A stretch of 33,381 nt of DNA from an uncultured Gammaproteobacteria bacterium (lineage in GTDB: Bacteria > Pseudomonadota > Gammaproteobacteria > Arenicellales > JAANXG01): contig CAMYKK010000041.1 in the NCBI GenBank assembly GCA_947258975.1, positions 1-33,381 of the forward strand, read 5' to 3'. Shown in pieces: positions 17,435 to 25,714 of the stretch (its first letter is position 1; the number at the start of each line of letters is the position of its first letter). The position numbers were made by a program, and so were the translations under genes. The notes beneath the pieces were generated by a model. That model was not told where the DNA came from, searched no databases, and saw only the letters and a program-made list of their open reading frames with translations.

Positions 17435-18283
17435 ATGAATGAGGAAAGCGCCGCGGTGCTTCGCCGACCTTGGCCCGCGCCCGCAAAGCTCAATCTTTTC
17501 CTTCACGTGCTCGGCCGCCGCAATGATGGTTACCACGAGTTACAGACCGTATTCCGGTTTTTGGATTATGGTGACGAGTTGACATTCGACGCTCGTGAAG
17601 ACGGTAAGGTGACGCGGCAGGGTAATGATGATATCCCGGCAAGCGATGATCTTTGTGTGCGTGCGGCACGCCTGCTGCAAAACGTGACCGGGACCTCCGC
17701 GGGGAGCCATATTCGGATCATCAAGCGCATCCCCATTGGCGGTGGATTGGGCGGCGGTAGTTCTGATGCCGCCACCGCTCTGATCGCGCTCAACCGCATT
17801 TGGCGTTTGGGTCTCTCGACCGCTGAGTTGATGGAGCTGGGCCTGCGTTTGGGGGCGGACGTGCCGGTATTCGTTGCCGGGCGCACGGCGTGGGCGGAAG
17901 GCGTCGGCGAGCGCTTGTCCCCGCTGACACTGGCGGACCAGCGGTACCTGGTGCTGGTACCTCCGGTCTCGGTGTCAACCGCGCGAATATTCGCGGGCTA
18001 CAAATTGACACCTGATTCGCACCCCATCACAATACGCGACTTTCTCGCGGGGATGGGTCGAAATGACCTGGAATCGGTGGTCACAGAGCTGTATCCAGAG
18101 GTCGGTATCGTGCTTCGATGGCTCGGCCGATACGGGGCAGTAAGAATGACGGGGACCGGGTCGTCGGTGTTTGTTCCTATCGACAGCGAAGAGCAGGGCC
18201 GTCGAATACTGGCGGCAAGACCACCTGAGTGCCGGGGATTTATCGCGCGCGGAGTCGATTTTCACCCACTCTTGGAAGCGTGA
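17435..18283 (+). CDS. ispE: 4-diphosphocytidyl-2-C-methyl-D-erythritol kinase
   Basis: IspE phosphorylates CDP-methylerythritol, the fourth step of the MEP isoprenoid pathway. The GHMP-kinase fold is clear: PAPAKLNLFLHVLGRRNDGYHEL near the N-terminus (Lys18 in the active-site region), the ATP-binding glycine loop IGGGLGGGSSDAA at 101-113, and the catalytic Asp142 in GADVPVF. The C-terminal GHMP motif is RMTGTGSSVFVP. Length 282 is normal. The gene follows lolB and precedes tRNA-Gln and prs, the usual gammaproteobacterial arrangement. Confidence 0.96.
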   Translation: MNEESAAVLRRPWPAPAKLNLFLHVLGRRNDGYHELQTVFRFLDYGDELTFDAREDGKVTRQGNDDIPASDDLCVRAARLLQNVTGTSAGSHIRIIKRIPIGGGLGGGSSDAATALIALNRIWRLGLSTAELMELGLRLGADVPVFVAGRTAWAEGVGERLSPLTLADQRYLVLVPPVSVSTARIFAGYKLTPDSHPITIRDFLAGMGRNDLESVVTELYPEVGIVLRWLGRYGAVRMTGTGSSVFVPIDSEEQGRRILAARPPECRGFIARGVDFHPLLEA

Positions 18284-18308
18284 ACAATAGTAACGCCCCT
18301 TGAGCCAC

Positions 18309-18383
18309 TGGGGTGTAGCCAAGTGGTTAGGCACCGGATTTTGATTCCGGCATACGCAGGTTCGAATCCTGCCACCCCAGCCA
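18309..18383 (+). tRNA. tRNA-Gln(TTG)
   Basis: Complete cloverleaf. Acceptor TGGGGTG pairs with CACCCCA, the D-arm is GCC-AAGTGGTTAG-GC, the anticodon stem-loop CCGGATTTTGATTCCGG carries TTG at 18341-18343, and the T-arm is GCAGG-TTCGAAT-CCTGC. The 3' CCA is encoded. It lies between ispE and prs, where glutamine tRNAs sit in many gammaproteobacteria. Confidence 0.97.
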
Positions 18384-18411
18384 GCTGCAACCTGATGATT
18401 GAGAACGCCAA

Positions 18412-19362
18412 GTGCCGAGCGACAACATAGCCGTCTTCACAGGAAACGCCAATCCGGCGCTGGCGCAAAAGGTGGCCCGGTATCTCGGTGTGTCTCTGGG
18501 CAAGGTGCAGGTAGGCCGTTTCAGCGATGGCGAGGTAATGGTTGAGATCATGGAAAACGTCCGCGAGCGGGACGTTTTCATCATCCAGCCGACCTGCGCG
18601 CCGAGCAACGATAATTTGATGGAGCTGTTGGTGATGATCGACGCCATGAATCGGGCGTCGGCGCAACGGGTCAGCGCTGTGATACCGTATTTCGGTTACG
18701 CGCGACAAGATCGCCGCCCACGGACCGCCAGGGTCGCGATTACCGCGAAATTGGTTGCAAACATGATCAGCGCGGCCGGCGCGGACCGCGTTTTGACCAT
18801 GGACCTGCATGCTGATCAGATACAGGGATTTTTCAGCATACCGGCGGACAACATTTACGCCTCCCCGGTATTGTGGGGAGAGCTGTGGCGGCATGAGCCT
18901 GATGATTTGTTGGTCGTATCGCCGGATGTCGGCGGTGTGGTGCGGGCCCGGGCCATGGCCAAGCATCTCGGCGCGGACTTGGCGATCATTGATAAACGCC
19001 GGCCGAAGGCAAACGAGGCCAAGGTGATGCATATCATCGGGGAGGTGCACGATCGTGTTTGTGTACTGCTGGACGACATGGTCGATACAGCCAGCACGCT
19101 TTGCGAGGCGGCCTCGGCGTTAAAGGAGTCGGGAGCAAGACGGGTGTTGGCTTACAGTACCCATGCGGTGTTATCCGGTGGCGCAGTGACGCGTATTGAA
19201 GACTCGCGGTTGGATGAGGTGGTGGTTACCGACACCATCCCGTTGAATGAACGGGCACAGCAATGCAATAAGATTCGGCAATTGAGCATTTCCGAATTAT
19301 TGGGCGAGGCCATACGGCGAATTTCAGATGGCGACTCAGTGAGTTCGCTGTTTTTAGAATGA
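18412..19362 (+). CDS. prs: Ribose-phosphate pyrophosphokinase
   Basis: Prs makes PRPP from ribose-5-phosphate and ATP, feeding nucleotide, histidine, tryptophan and NAD synthesis. It is a class I enzyme of 316 residues. The ATP-binding regions are [20 protein letters not shown] and ARQDRRPR, the catalytic His is His133 in [13 protein letters not shown], the flexible-loop Lys is Lys195 in DKRRP, and the PRPP loop is DDMVDTA at 221-227. The start is a GTG 29 bases after tRNA-Gln (CCA end), with no strong Shine-Dalgarno. rplY follows at 35 bases. Confidence 0.96.
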   Translation: MPSDNIAVFTGNANPALAQKVARYLGVSLGKVQVGRFSDGEVMVEIMENVRERDVFIIQPTCAPSNDNLMELLVMIDAMNRASAQRVSAVIPYFGYARQDRRPRTARVAITAKLVANMISAAGADRVLTMDLHADQIQGFFSIPADNIYASPVLWGELWRHEPDDLLVVSPDVGGVVRARAMAKHLGADLAIIDKRRPKANEAKVMHIIGEVHDRVCVLLDDMVDTASTLCEAASALKESGARRVLAYSTHAVLSGGAVTRIEDSRLDEVVVTDTIPLNERAQQCNKIRQLSISELLGEAIRRISDGDSVSSLFLE

Positions 19363-19397
19363 TGACGCATGAGATGCTTTGAGTAGGAGAGCGAAAG

Positions 19398-20084
19398 ATG
19401 AGTGTACAGTTTGAACTGACCGCGGATACTCGCGTGCAGACCGGAACGAGTATCAGCCGGAGGTTCCGCCGTGATGGTAAAGTGCCGGCGGTGATATACG
19501 GCGCCGACAAAGATAACCAGAATTTGCTGCTCGATCATCTGGAGGTGCTGCGCAACCTCGAAGTGGAGGCGTTTCACTCCGCGATCATTTCCATCAAAAC
19601 CGCTGACGGCAACGTACAGGCGATTCTGCGTGATGTGCAGATGCATCCGTATAAGCCCCAGGTGCAACATGTCGATTTTCAGCGGGTCAGCGAGACCGAG
19701 GCCCTGCGTATGAAGGTTCCGTTACACTTCGTCGGCGCCGACATTGCACCCGGTGTCAAGGTCCAGGGCGGCATCCTTTCTCCTCTCGCGAATGAGGTCG
19801 AGATCTCATGTCTACCGAGCCTGCTGCCCGAATATCTGGAGGTGGATGTTTCGGAGCTCAATTTGCACGAATCGGTCAAGCTCACCGATATCAAACTGTC
19901 GCAAGGAGTGGAACTTCTGGCCCTGGCCCACGGCGGGGAGGATCAGACCATCGCCTCGGTGATGGCGCCGAAGGTTGCGGAAGAAGCCGAGGAGGCGGCA
20001 GAACTCGAGGAGGCGGAAGCCGAGGCCGCCGAAGGGGAAGCCGCGGGCGAACCGGCAGCCCAGGAAGGTGGCGAGAAGGAATAA
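19398..20084 (+). CDS. rplY: Ribosomal protein L25 (Ctc type)
   Basis: The long, Ctc-type form of bL25, which binds 5S rRNA in the central protuberance. The N-terminal L25 domain has RVQTGTSISRRFRRDGKVPAVIYG and VQAILRDVQMHPYKPQVQHVDF. The second beta domain includes PGVKVQGGILSP and PEYLEVDVSELNLHESVKLTDI. The tail after about residue 190 is an Ala/Glu-rich low-complexity extension. The Shine-Dalgarno AGGAG stands 8 bases before ATG 19398, fixing the start. It is flanked by prs and pth, the conserved neighbours. Confidence 0.96.
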   Translation: MSVQFELTADTRVQTGTSISRRFRRDGKVPAVIYGADKDNQNLLLDHLEVLRNLEVEAFHSAIISIKTADGNVQAILRDVQMHPYKPQVQHVDFQRVSETEALRMKVPLHFVGADIAPGVKVQGGILSPLANEVEISCLPSLLPEYLEVDVSELNLHESVKLTDIKLSQGVELLALAHGGEDQTIASVMAPKVAEEAEEAAELEEAEAEAAEGEAAGEPAAQEGGEKE

Positions 20085-20159
20085 CCGCCAGGTCCCGGGC
20101 GCCGTTCGAACTTTTGTTGGCCGGGTTTGTTTGGTGGCGCCCCGATATGCGCATGGATT

Positions 20160-20762
20160 GTGGCTGACCCCATCTTGCTCATCGTTGGATTAGGTAATCC
20201 GGGTCGGCGTTACGCCGGTACCCGGCACAACGCCGGGTATTCATTCCTCGAAGCGATCACCGGTGACGTCGGTGCCGAGCTGCGGTGCGAAGAGCGGTTC
20301 GAGGCGTGGACCGGGATCGGTGCCGTTGACGGAAAAACCGTCCGGCTCCTGGCGCCGCAGACCTATATGAATTGCAGTGGATCATCGGTAGCCAAGTTCG
20401 CGCGGTTCTTCAAGGTACCGGTTCATCAAATGCTGATCGCGCACGATGATCTGGACCTGATGCCGGGTACGGTGCGGCTCAAAGTGGGCGGCGGACACGG
20501 AGGCCATAATGGATTACGGGACATTTTTGAACACCTGGGATCTCCGGACTTTATCCGCTTACGGATTGGGATCGGTCATCCCGGCTCGAGCACTCAGGTA
20601 ACGAACTTTGTCTTGTCAGCGCCGAACGCCGAAGAAAGCGCCGCTATACTCGACGCCATTCAAGCGGCGCGCAGGGAGTTGCCGAGCATTGTGCGCGGGG
20701 AATTTGCGCTGGTCATGAACGCGCTTCATGGCAGGGAGCAGAACCAAGGCGAGGGTGGATAG
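20160..20762 (+). CDS. pth: Peptidyl-tRNA hydrolase
   Basis: Pth releases peptides from prematurely dropped peptidyl-tRNAs. With the GTG at 20160 the protein is 200 residues and starts MADPILLIVGLGNPG, matching the family start. A TTG at 20127 would add 11 unconserved residues. Catalytic His23 lies in TRHNAG, Asp96 in IAHDDLDL, Asn71 in YMNCSG and Asn117 in GGHGGHNGLRD. The region AREFARF-like KFARFFKVP and the C-terminal lid are normal. ychF begins 7 bases after its stop; this pth-ychF pairing is widely conserved. Confidence 0.95.
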   Translation: MADPILLIVGLGNPGRRYAGTRHNAGYSFLEAITGDVGAELRCEERFEAWTGIGAVDGKTVRLLAPQTYMNCSGSSVAKFARFFKVPVHQMLIAHDDLDLMPGTVRLKVGGGHGGHNGLRDIFEHLGSPDFIRLRIGIGHPGSSTQVTNFVLSAPNAEESAAILDAIQAARRELPSIVRGEFALVMNALHGREQNQGEGG

Positions 20763-20768
20763 CCGGCG

Positions 20769-21860
20769 GTGGGATTTCGCTGCGGAATTGTCGGACTTCC
20801 CAATGTCGGTAAATCGACATTGTTCAACGCCCTGACCAACTCGGCAATCGCCGCGGAGAACTATCCGTTCTGCACCATAGACCCCAACGTAGGGATCGTG
20901 CCGGTGCCGGATCCCCGACTGGATCTGGTCGCACAATTCGTACACCCGCAGCGAGTGGTCCCCACCGCCATGGAATTCGTTGACATTGCCGGGTTGGTGG
21001 CTGGCGCCTCGCGGGGGGAGGGACTGGGTAACAAGTTTCTCGCTCATATCCGGGAAGTCGATGCCATCGCGCATATCGTCCGCTGCTTCGAGGACACTAA
21101 TGTGACCCACGTCTCCGGTGCCGTTGATCCCCGCAATGATATCGAAATCATCCACACGGAGTTGATGCTGGCCGATCTCGACACCGTTGACCGCGCCTTG
21201 GCGCGGGCGGAAAAGGCCGCCAAGGCCGGCGACAAAAAACAGCTCAGGTTGTGCGATCTGCTGCAGCGGATACATCGTCATCTCGATGATGGGCAACCAA
21301 TGCGCACCATGCGGCTCGACGAGGATGAGACCGTGTTGGTCAAACGTCTGTTCTTGTTGACGTTGAAACCCACTTTGTATATCGCCAATGTGGAGGAGGA
21401 GGGATTTCAGAACAATCCTCACGTGGATACGGTTCGCGAAATCGCCGTCTCCGAGGCGGCCGAGCTGGTACCGATCTGTGCGAAGATAGAGGCCGAGCTG
21501 GCGGTGTTAAACGACGAGGAGAAAACGGAGTTTCTCGCCGAGCTCGGCCTGACCGAGCCCGGACTGCACCGCGTGATCCGGGCCGGTTACCGGTTGCTGG
21601 GGTTGCAGACCTTTTTTACCGCGGGACCCAAAGAAGCCCGCGCGTGGACGGTACGCGCGGGGAACACGGCGCTGGAGGCCGCCGGCGTCATACACACCGA
21701 CTTCCAGCGCGGATTCATTCGCGCCGAAGTGATCGGCTATCACGATTACGTCGACTGCGGCGGCGAACAAGCCGCGAAGGAAGCGGGCAAACTGCGTTTG
21801 GAGGGTAAGGACTACGTCATGCAAGACGGAGATGTCGTACACTTTCGCTTCAATGTTTGA
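20769..21860 (+). CDS. ychF: Redox-regulated ribosome-binding ATPase YchF
   Basis: YchF/Ola1 is an Obg-family P-loop protein that prefers ATP and associates with ribosomes. The P-loop is [19 protein letters not shown] is the G3 region, and the G4 position reads NVEE where GTPases have NKxD, in line with its ATP preference. The coiled-coil insertion (about 130-170) and the C-terminal TGS domain ([17 protein letters not shown] through [15 protein letters not shown]) are complete at 363 residues. GTG start 7 bases after pth, hence translationally close-coupled. It is the last housekeeping gene before tRNA-Met and the island. Confidence 0.96.
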   Translation: MGFRCGIVGLPNVGKSTLFNALTNSAIAAENYPFCTIDPNVGIVPVPDPRLDLVAQFVHPQRVVPTAMEFVDIAGLVAGASRGEGLGNKFLAHIREVDAIAHIVRCFEDTNVTHVSGAVDPRNDIEIIHTELMLADLDTVDRALARAEKAAKAGDKKQLRLCDLLQRIHRHLDDGQPMRTMRLDEDETVLVKRLFLLTLKPTLYIANVEEEGFQNNPHVDTVREIAVSEAAELVPICAKIEAELAVLNDEEKTEFLAELGLTEPGLHRVIRAGYRLLGLQTFFTAGPKEARAWTVRAGNTALEAAGVIHTDFQRGFIRAEVIGYHDYVDCGGEQAAKEAGKLRLEGKDYVMQDGDVVHFRFNV

Positions 21861-21961
21861 GCGGCAACCATGCAGCTCCCCCGGGACTGAGGCCGGAATC
21901 CGTTTTATGGCCAACCCGCTTGCCACCGGGCGGTTGAATCTTGTATCGTCCCGCTCCCCAT

Positions 21962-22038
21962 GGCTATGTAGCTCAGCCGGTTAGAGCACGGCACTCATAA
22001 TGCCGGTGTCGGTGGTTCGAGTCCACCCATAGCCACCA
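21962..22038 (+). tRNA. tRNA-Met(CAT), elongator type; island insertion site
   Basis: Complete cloverleaf. Acceptor GGCTATG pairs with CATAGCC, the D-arm is GCTCAGCCGGTTAGAGC, the anticodon loop CTCATAA has CAT at 21996-21998, the T-arm is GGTGG-TTCGAGT-CCACC, and CCA is encoded. An A-T rather than a mismatched first pair and the loop match elongator Met tRNA. Its 3' half is repeated exactly at 31,821-31,868, so it is the attachment site of the adjacent element, which restores the tRNA 3' end. Confidence 0.96.
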
Positions 22039-22041
22039 AGT
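21994..22041 (+). repeat. Attachment site core next to the integrase (attL)
   Basis: 48 bp covering the anticodon loop to the CCA of tRNA-Met plus AGT. It is identical to 31,821-31,868. The integrase gene begins 11 bp further right and reads toward it, the classic arrangement for tRNA-targeting tyrosine recombinases. Confidence 0.85.
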
Positions 22042-22052
22042 TTATCAATAGC

Positions 22053-23135
22053 TTACGACACATTTTTCCCTACCTGTCGATCACCGGTGTGACCAAAGTG
22101 TGACCGACTTCCATCCAAAACCGCGACTGCGGCGCGCACATTGTCCGGCGCGAGGTGCGCATACTTCTCCGTCATGGTCACCGTCGTGTGCCCGAGCAGG
22201 TCGCGCACTTCCGGCAGCGGCACACCGCTGCTCACCAACCAGGCGGCAGTGGTATGGCGCATGTCATGAATCCGAAAGTCGCTGATACCGGCCTTGGCAC
22301 ACGCATCGACAAATCCATTGCGCACGCATTCGATACGCTTTCCCTTGCGGGTGCAAAATACCCAGGGACTCGCCGGGCAATACTTCGCCCGGAACCGCGC
22401 CCGGTTGATCAGCGCGGACCGCGCCACCGTGTTGAGCGGCACGGAGCGCCGTTTCCCGGACTTGGTGTGCACGCCTTCCAGGTAAAACAAACCTTCCTTC
22501 AAATCCACCCGCGACCACTCCAAACCCAGCAACTCGCCGCGCCGGCAGCCGGTATGCAGCGCCAGCCGTATGAAGTCGGGTAGATACACCGACGCCCGCG
22601 GCAAGTCCTCGGCAGCGCGGATCAATGCCTCGGCCTGGCTTCGCGAAATCCAGCGGATCCGGCCTTCACCTTGCTTCGGCTTGCGCCCGGTCACGGGGTT
22701 GGGGATCTCCCACTCCCATTCGCGGATCGCGTAGTTGATGGCTGCAGACAACAGCGATAGCTCCCGATAGATCGTTGCAGGTTTAATCCCTTGTTCCTGA
22801 CGCCACGCGGTGTAACCGCGCACGTCTTTGGCGCGCATCGTGTTCAAACACATTCCGGCGAAGTGGCTCCGTAAGACGGTGACAATCCGCCGGTCGCGTT
22901 CGGCACTGCGTTTCTCCTGTTGGGTCGCGTTGAGATAAGCCACCATCAATTCCTCGAAGGTCCGTGACGGCTGCTCTTCCCATTGCTGGACGCGAAAGGC
23001 CTCCAGCTTCCATTTGGCCTCTAGGGCCTCCGCCTCCTTGCGGTCCGTGGTTCCAGTAGAGCGTCTAACTCTTTTGCCGCTCGGGTCGATATACGAGACC
23101 CACCAGTAGCGGCTCCGTTTGCGTTTATGTGGCAT
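22053..23135 (-). CDS. Tyrosine recombinase / tRNA-Met island integrase
   Basis: Site-specific integrase of 360 residues. The N-terminal Arm-binding-type beta region reads YWWVSYIDPSGKRVRRSTGTTD, followed by a core-binding SAM-like domain (about 58-150). The catalytic residues are all present: Arg198 in HTGCRRGELLGLEW, Lys225 in HTKSGKRRSVPL, His290 and Arg293 in HDMRHTTAAW, His316 in LLGHTTVTMTEKYAH, and nucleophile Tyr325. It ends 11 bp from the attachment core. Its first 115 bases overlap the 3' end of the HTH gene in another frame. It should integrate and, with Xis, excise the island. Its C-terminal codons contain a GTGTGAC-type repeat that recurs at the other end. Confidence 0.95.
   Translation of the reverse strand: MPHKRKRSRYWWVSYIDPSGKRVRRSTGTTDRKEAEALEAKWKLEAFRVQQWEEQPSRTFEELMVAYLNATQQEKRSAERDRRIVTVLRSHFAGMCLNTMRAKDVRGYTAWRQEQGIKPATIYRELSLLSAAINYAIREWEWEIPNPVTGRKPKQGEGRIRWISRSQAEALIRAAEDLPRASVYLPDFIRLALHTGCRRGELLGLEWSRVDLKEGLFYLEGVHTKSGKRRSVPLNTVARSALINRARFRAKYCPASPWVFCTRKGKRIECVRNGFVDACAKAGISDFRIHDMRHTTAAWLVSSGVPLPEVRDLLGHTTVTMTEKYAHLAPDNVRAAVAVLDGSRSHFGHTGDRQVGKNVS
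22087..22104. repeat. GTGTGAC direct-repeat motif near attL (possible arm site)
   Basis: GTGTGACCAAAGTGTGAC, itself two GTGTGAC copies separated by CAAA, lies 46 bp inside the left core and within the integrase 3' end. Close copies occur at 31,697-31,714 (inside the right end) and 31,914-31,930 (outside it). It could be an integrase arm-binding site or simply conserved integrase coding sequence. Confidence 0.4.
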
Positions 23136-23365
23136 GCTTTAACCTCCTTCTTGCGCACGCCAGATCCCACGCGGCATCGATTATCCGCCACGTCGATCTG
23201 GTGTGCCACCCAATTCCGCACCGCCTGCGCCGGGATCCGCACCGCGCCCCGCACCTTGACCTTCGGCAGCTCGCCATTGGCAAGCATCCGGCGTACCGTT
23301 CGCGCCGACACGCCGCCTAGTTGCCGGGCGGCTTCGTCAACGGTCCAAAGCAGCACGGTCGTCAT
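23021..23365 (-). CDS. Xis-like helix-turn-helix DNA-binding protein
   Basis: A 114-residue protein whose first 60 residues are an excisionase/AlpA-type winged HTH: WTVDEAARQLGGVSARTVRRMLANGELPKVKVRGAVRIPAQAVRNWV. Such proteins bend attachment-site DNA for excision or control the integrase promoter. The second half is unconserved, basic and overlaps the integrase start by 115 bases, so this may be a fused or extended tail. Start ATG 23365 overlaps the end of the Cys-rich gene by 29 bases. The overlaps on both sides indicate one tightly coupled leftward operon. Confidence 0.85.
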   Translation of the reverse strand: MTTVLLWTVDEAARQLGGVSARTVRRMLANGELPKVKVRGAVRIPAQAVRNWVAHQIDVADNRCRVGSGVRKKEVKACHINANGAATGGSRISTRAAKELDALLEPRTARRRRP

Positions 23366-23696
23366 AGTGGTTCCCCCGGCTCGGGGACTGATTTGCGTTT
23401 GGCACGAACTGGGCCATTCTCGACCCGGTCCGTTTTGCCCGTTCTAAGGCCCTACAGAGGGATGCATAGCGGTGAGACATGGCATCGATGGACGTTTGGA
23501 TTGCTTTATAGATTCGTACCCCTATGCTCCCCTGAAATTGGGCCTTGGCATTGGGTTTCACGAATTCGAGCAAATAGAAACAAATCGGCTCACCTTTGCG
23601 ATAAATGTGGAGCCTCCAATCCGGATCAAGCGGACAGACCGGTGCGGAACATCCGTCAAATCTGGGGCAGTCGCACATCCTCATCGAATTCGTCAT
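23337..23696 (-). CDS. Cys-rich small island protein
   Basis: A 119-residue protein with an N-terminal Cys cluster (MCDCPRFDGCSAPVCPLDPDW: Cys, Cys, Cys, Cys within about 16 residues) and a later Cys in GEPICFYLLE, then a helical region (IQTSIDAMSHRYASLCRALERAKRTGSRM). The pattern suggests a small zinc-binding or Fe-S motif. Similar CPRF..CSAPLCPLD proteins occur in integrative elements of proteobacteria as I recall them, without a known function. I chose ATG 23696: the AGGGAGG overlapping the upstream recombinase stop sits just before it; GTG 23702 is an alternative. It is translationally coupled to the second recombinase. Confidence 0.72.
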   Translation of the reverse strand: MTNSMRMCDCPRFDGCSAPVCPLDPDWRLHIYRKGEPICFYLLEFVKPNAKAQFQGSIGVRIYKAIQTSIDAMSHRYASLCRALERAKRTGSRMAQFVPNANQSPSRGNHYDDRAALDR

Positions 23697-23703
23697 GATC
23701 ACC

Positions 23704-24567
23704 TCACCTCCCTAAGTAGACATACGTTATGCTGATCCGAGCGTGCCCGAGCTCTTCGGCAATCTGTTGTCGGGCTTGGATATCCAACTCTCGTTGTTTA
23801 CCGCTCAATGTGTCCCGCGATGGGCCGCCTTGCATCGGTGACTTCCAACCGGTGAGTTCGTGATAACGGGTCTGTGCATACGCGTGGCGAAGTCCATGCG
23901 TTTTCGATAAACCCGCTTTACGGGTTTCGTATTCCCAGGTGTGCAAGTGCTGCTTATAGCTCTTGTGAGGCGGGATCATGGATCCGTTTCCCGCTAACCG
24001 CTTCGCTTCTTCCAAGACACCGCGCTGATAGGCGGTGCGGATCGGAATCTCTCGCGGTCTCCCGCCCTTGGTCCAGCTGCCTTTGAGCACCAGTTTGGTG
24101 CCGCGATCTGCCCAACGCGGTTGGATCTTCATCGCCTCCGATCTTCTGAGGCCAAACCCCGCCTGGAGTTTGAAACCGACCCGGGTATAGGGGTCGGTGA
24201 CTTGACGGGTCACTGTGACGGTGAGACTCTGCGCTTTGTTGACGGAAGTTTGCGATCTCCCGTTGAGACCGAACGCCCGGTTACTGTCATAGCCGAGATT
24301 CGGCTTACCGATCTTATGCCCGAGCCAACGGATGGCCGACAGACGATTCATGATTGTCGTGTCACTCAGTCCTTGCTGCTTCCAGCGATTCACGGCCTTA
24401 TTAACGTGCCGATTGCCGATGCTTGGCAATCGAATTCCTCGACAACCCAGGGCATCAATGTCTTTGGCAAATCGAAACGCCATCATCTTGCGCTGATACT
24501 GGGTGGTACGCGAACCGTCCCGGTTCACGCGTAATAGCTTTTGAATATCCCATTGCAAGGGAGTCAT
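23704..24567 (-). CDS. Second tyrosine recombinase (Integrase_1-like)
   Basis: A second, different recombinase of 287-288 residues. The N-terminal SAM-like domain contains NRWKQQGLSDTTIMNRLSAIRWLGHKIGK. The catalytic domain has Arg142 (GFGLRRSEAMKI), Lys168 (SWTKGGRPREIPI), His225 and Arg228 (THGLRHAYAQTRY), His276 (ELGHARISITYVYLG) and nucleophile Tyr285, so it looks active. The HGLRHAYAQ motif, with a variable insertion before the last motif, is typical of the Integrase_1 group found in small islands. GGAGG lies 7 bases ahead of ATG 24567 (GTG 24570 also possible). It is the first gene of the leftward mobility operon. It could act on a different site from the tRNA integrase. Confidence 0.88.
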   Translation of the reverse strand: MTPLQWDIQKLLRVNRDGSRTTQYQRKMMAFRFAKDIDALGCRGIRLPSIGNRHVNKAVNRWKQQGLSDTTIMNRLSAIRWLGHKIGKPNLGYDSNRAFGLNGRSQTSVNKAQSLTVTVTRQVTDPYTRVGFKLQAGFGLRRSEAMKIQPRWADRGTKLVLKGSWTKGGRPREIPIRTAYQRGVLEEAKRLAGNGSMIPPHKSYKQHLHTWEYETRKAGLSKTHGLRHAYAQTRYHELTGWKSPMQGGPSRDTLSGKQRELDIQARQQIAEELGHARISITYVYLGR

Positions 24568-25714
24568 CACATTTCCTCCAATCGTTCGTTCAATCTCCCC
24601 GCCGTTTCCGGCGGACCTGCCTACGTGTCATTAACGTTGAGTGTGAATCCGCGGTCCACGGCGACCTGGCGGGCGCCGAATCCCCCTCAAACAACGAGGC
24701 AAAGCGGATGTTTAACGTCGGTCACGTAGCCCCCGACGACGCCTAATCGAGGCGACGGCAAGTGATCGCAAAAGCAATACAACTTGCCGGGTGTGCAGGC
24801 GGATGGGTCTGCCAAACCATCTGATTCAGGACCAATCTTCGATCAAGAATCGAAATGTCTCCAAACCCCAAGCGGGCACTGTCCGCTCGAAGTCGGATCT
24901 CGACAGGTGAAGTGCATGAGGCGGGTTCATCCCGCCAATACCACTCCACTTAATGGGAGAAAATGCTGAAGGGCTCTAAGACCCAACAACTTAATGGAGG
25001 AAATCCGGCGCGAGCTCTAGATGAACTCTAGGCCCCCTTTCAGCCAGCATGAGGGCTTTGTGATGACCGAATTGCTCTCTTAGATAGAGCGCCGCAGGTC
25101 ATCAAACGGCTGGAAATCTTTCTTTACATCGTCGCCGACACAAAGTATTTGCGGTGATGCACCGAATTTAATCCTTTTAATATCGACGGACAATAGCTAT
25201 ACGGTTCATCCGATTTTGACGATGTAGCCTCCGCAACAGTAGTCCACAATTCCGTATCATTACTCCGTCACTAAATATTTTTCGTTCTTGTAGTCTGTAT
25301 GCCGCGCTGGGATTGGGTTTTTGCGGGTGCCCCGCAGCGCGTCACTACTGACTGACGTCCGCAGTGACGCGCAGAAGCGGTAGACTCGAAATCCTAGAAG
25401 TGTGACGTGCACCGAATAGAAACGAACAACGAAATTCTCCAGCACGTTTCGTTATTTTGAGCTGATCCAACCTCATAGGGCAAATCAGTCCGCTGGAGTG
25501 TCCTGTCTGTAAGTAGCTAAAGGTATTTTCGGACTGCGCGACTCAAGCGACGTCGCGATGTTTTAAAGCCCTCCACGGACCGGGCCGATTTGCTAGATTG
25601 GCCAGTATTGTAGTGAGCTTTTCTAACCCGCTAATCTCGGTTAAAGACGCAAGCACTTGTCACGAAGAATAATTAATTGCATCATGGTATTAGTCCGCAC
25701 GTTAGCTAGCAAAC
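24568..25714. other. 1.1-kb gap between mobility operon and cargo
   Basis: No ORF of credible composition on either strand. It must hold the leftward promoter of the mobility operon and the rightward one of the nucleotidyltransferase operon, but I see no strong consensus. It contains repeat copy R1 (25,091-25,262), a perfect 10-bp hairpin GCGCGTCACT/AGTGACGCGC (arms 25,337-25,346 and 25,363-25,372) that competes with an upstream GCGCTG...CAGCGC pairing, and a 7-bp hairpin AACGAAA/TTTCGTT (25,428-25,453) followed by ATTTTG. A structured RNA or leader is possible. Confidence 0.5.
25091..25262 (+). repeat. Cargo-flanking repeat R1
   Basis: About 170 bp that align along their length with 27,400-27,565 (roughly 70 percent identity by eye). 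A 22-base identical core is at 25,202-25,223 (starting CGGTTCATCCGATTTTGAC), with further blocks such as TCGCCGACACA, AATCCTTT and CAATAG. It is non-coding on both strands. It lies about 450 bp before the nucleotidyltransferase gene. Confidence 0.8.

Noticed and set aside
25202-25262. Shared short reading frame ending YIVKIG in the reverse of both cargo repeats
   Set aside because: Open for only about 10-16 codons before in-frame stops in both copies, without a start, so the repeats are treated as non-coding.
25260-25445. 61-codon minus-strand frame whose stop lies in repeat R1
   Set aside because: Not shared with R2 and no ribosome binding site; covers the GC-rich hairpin instead.
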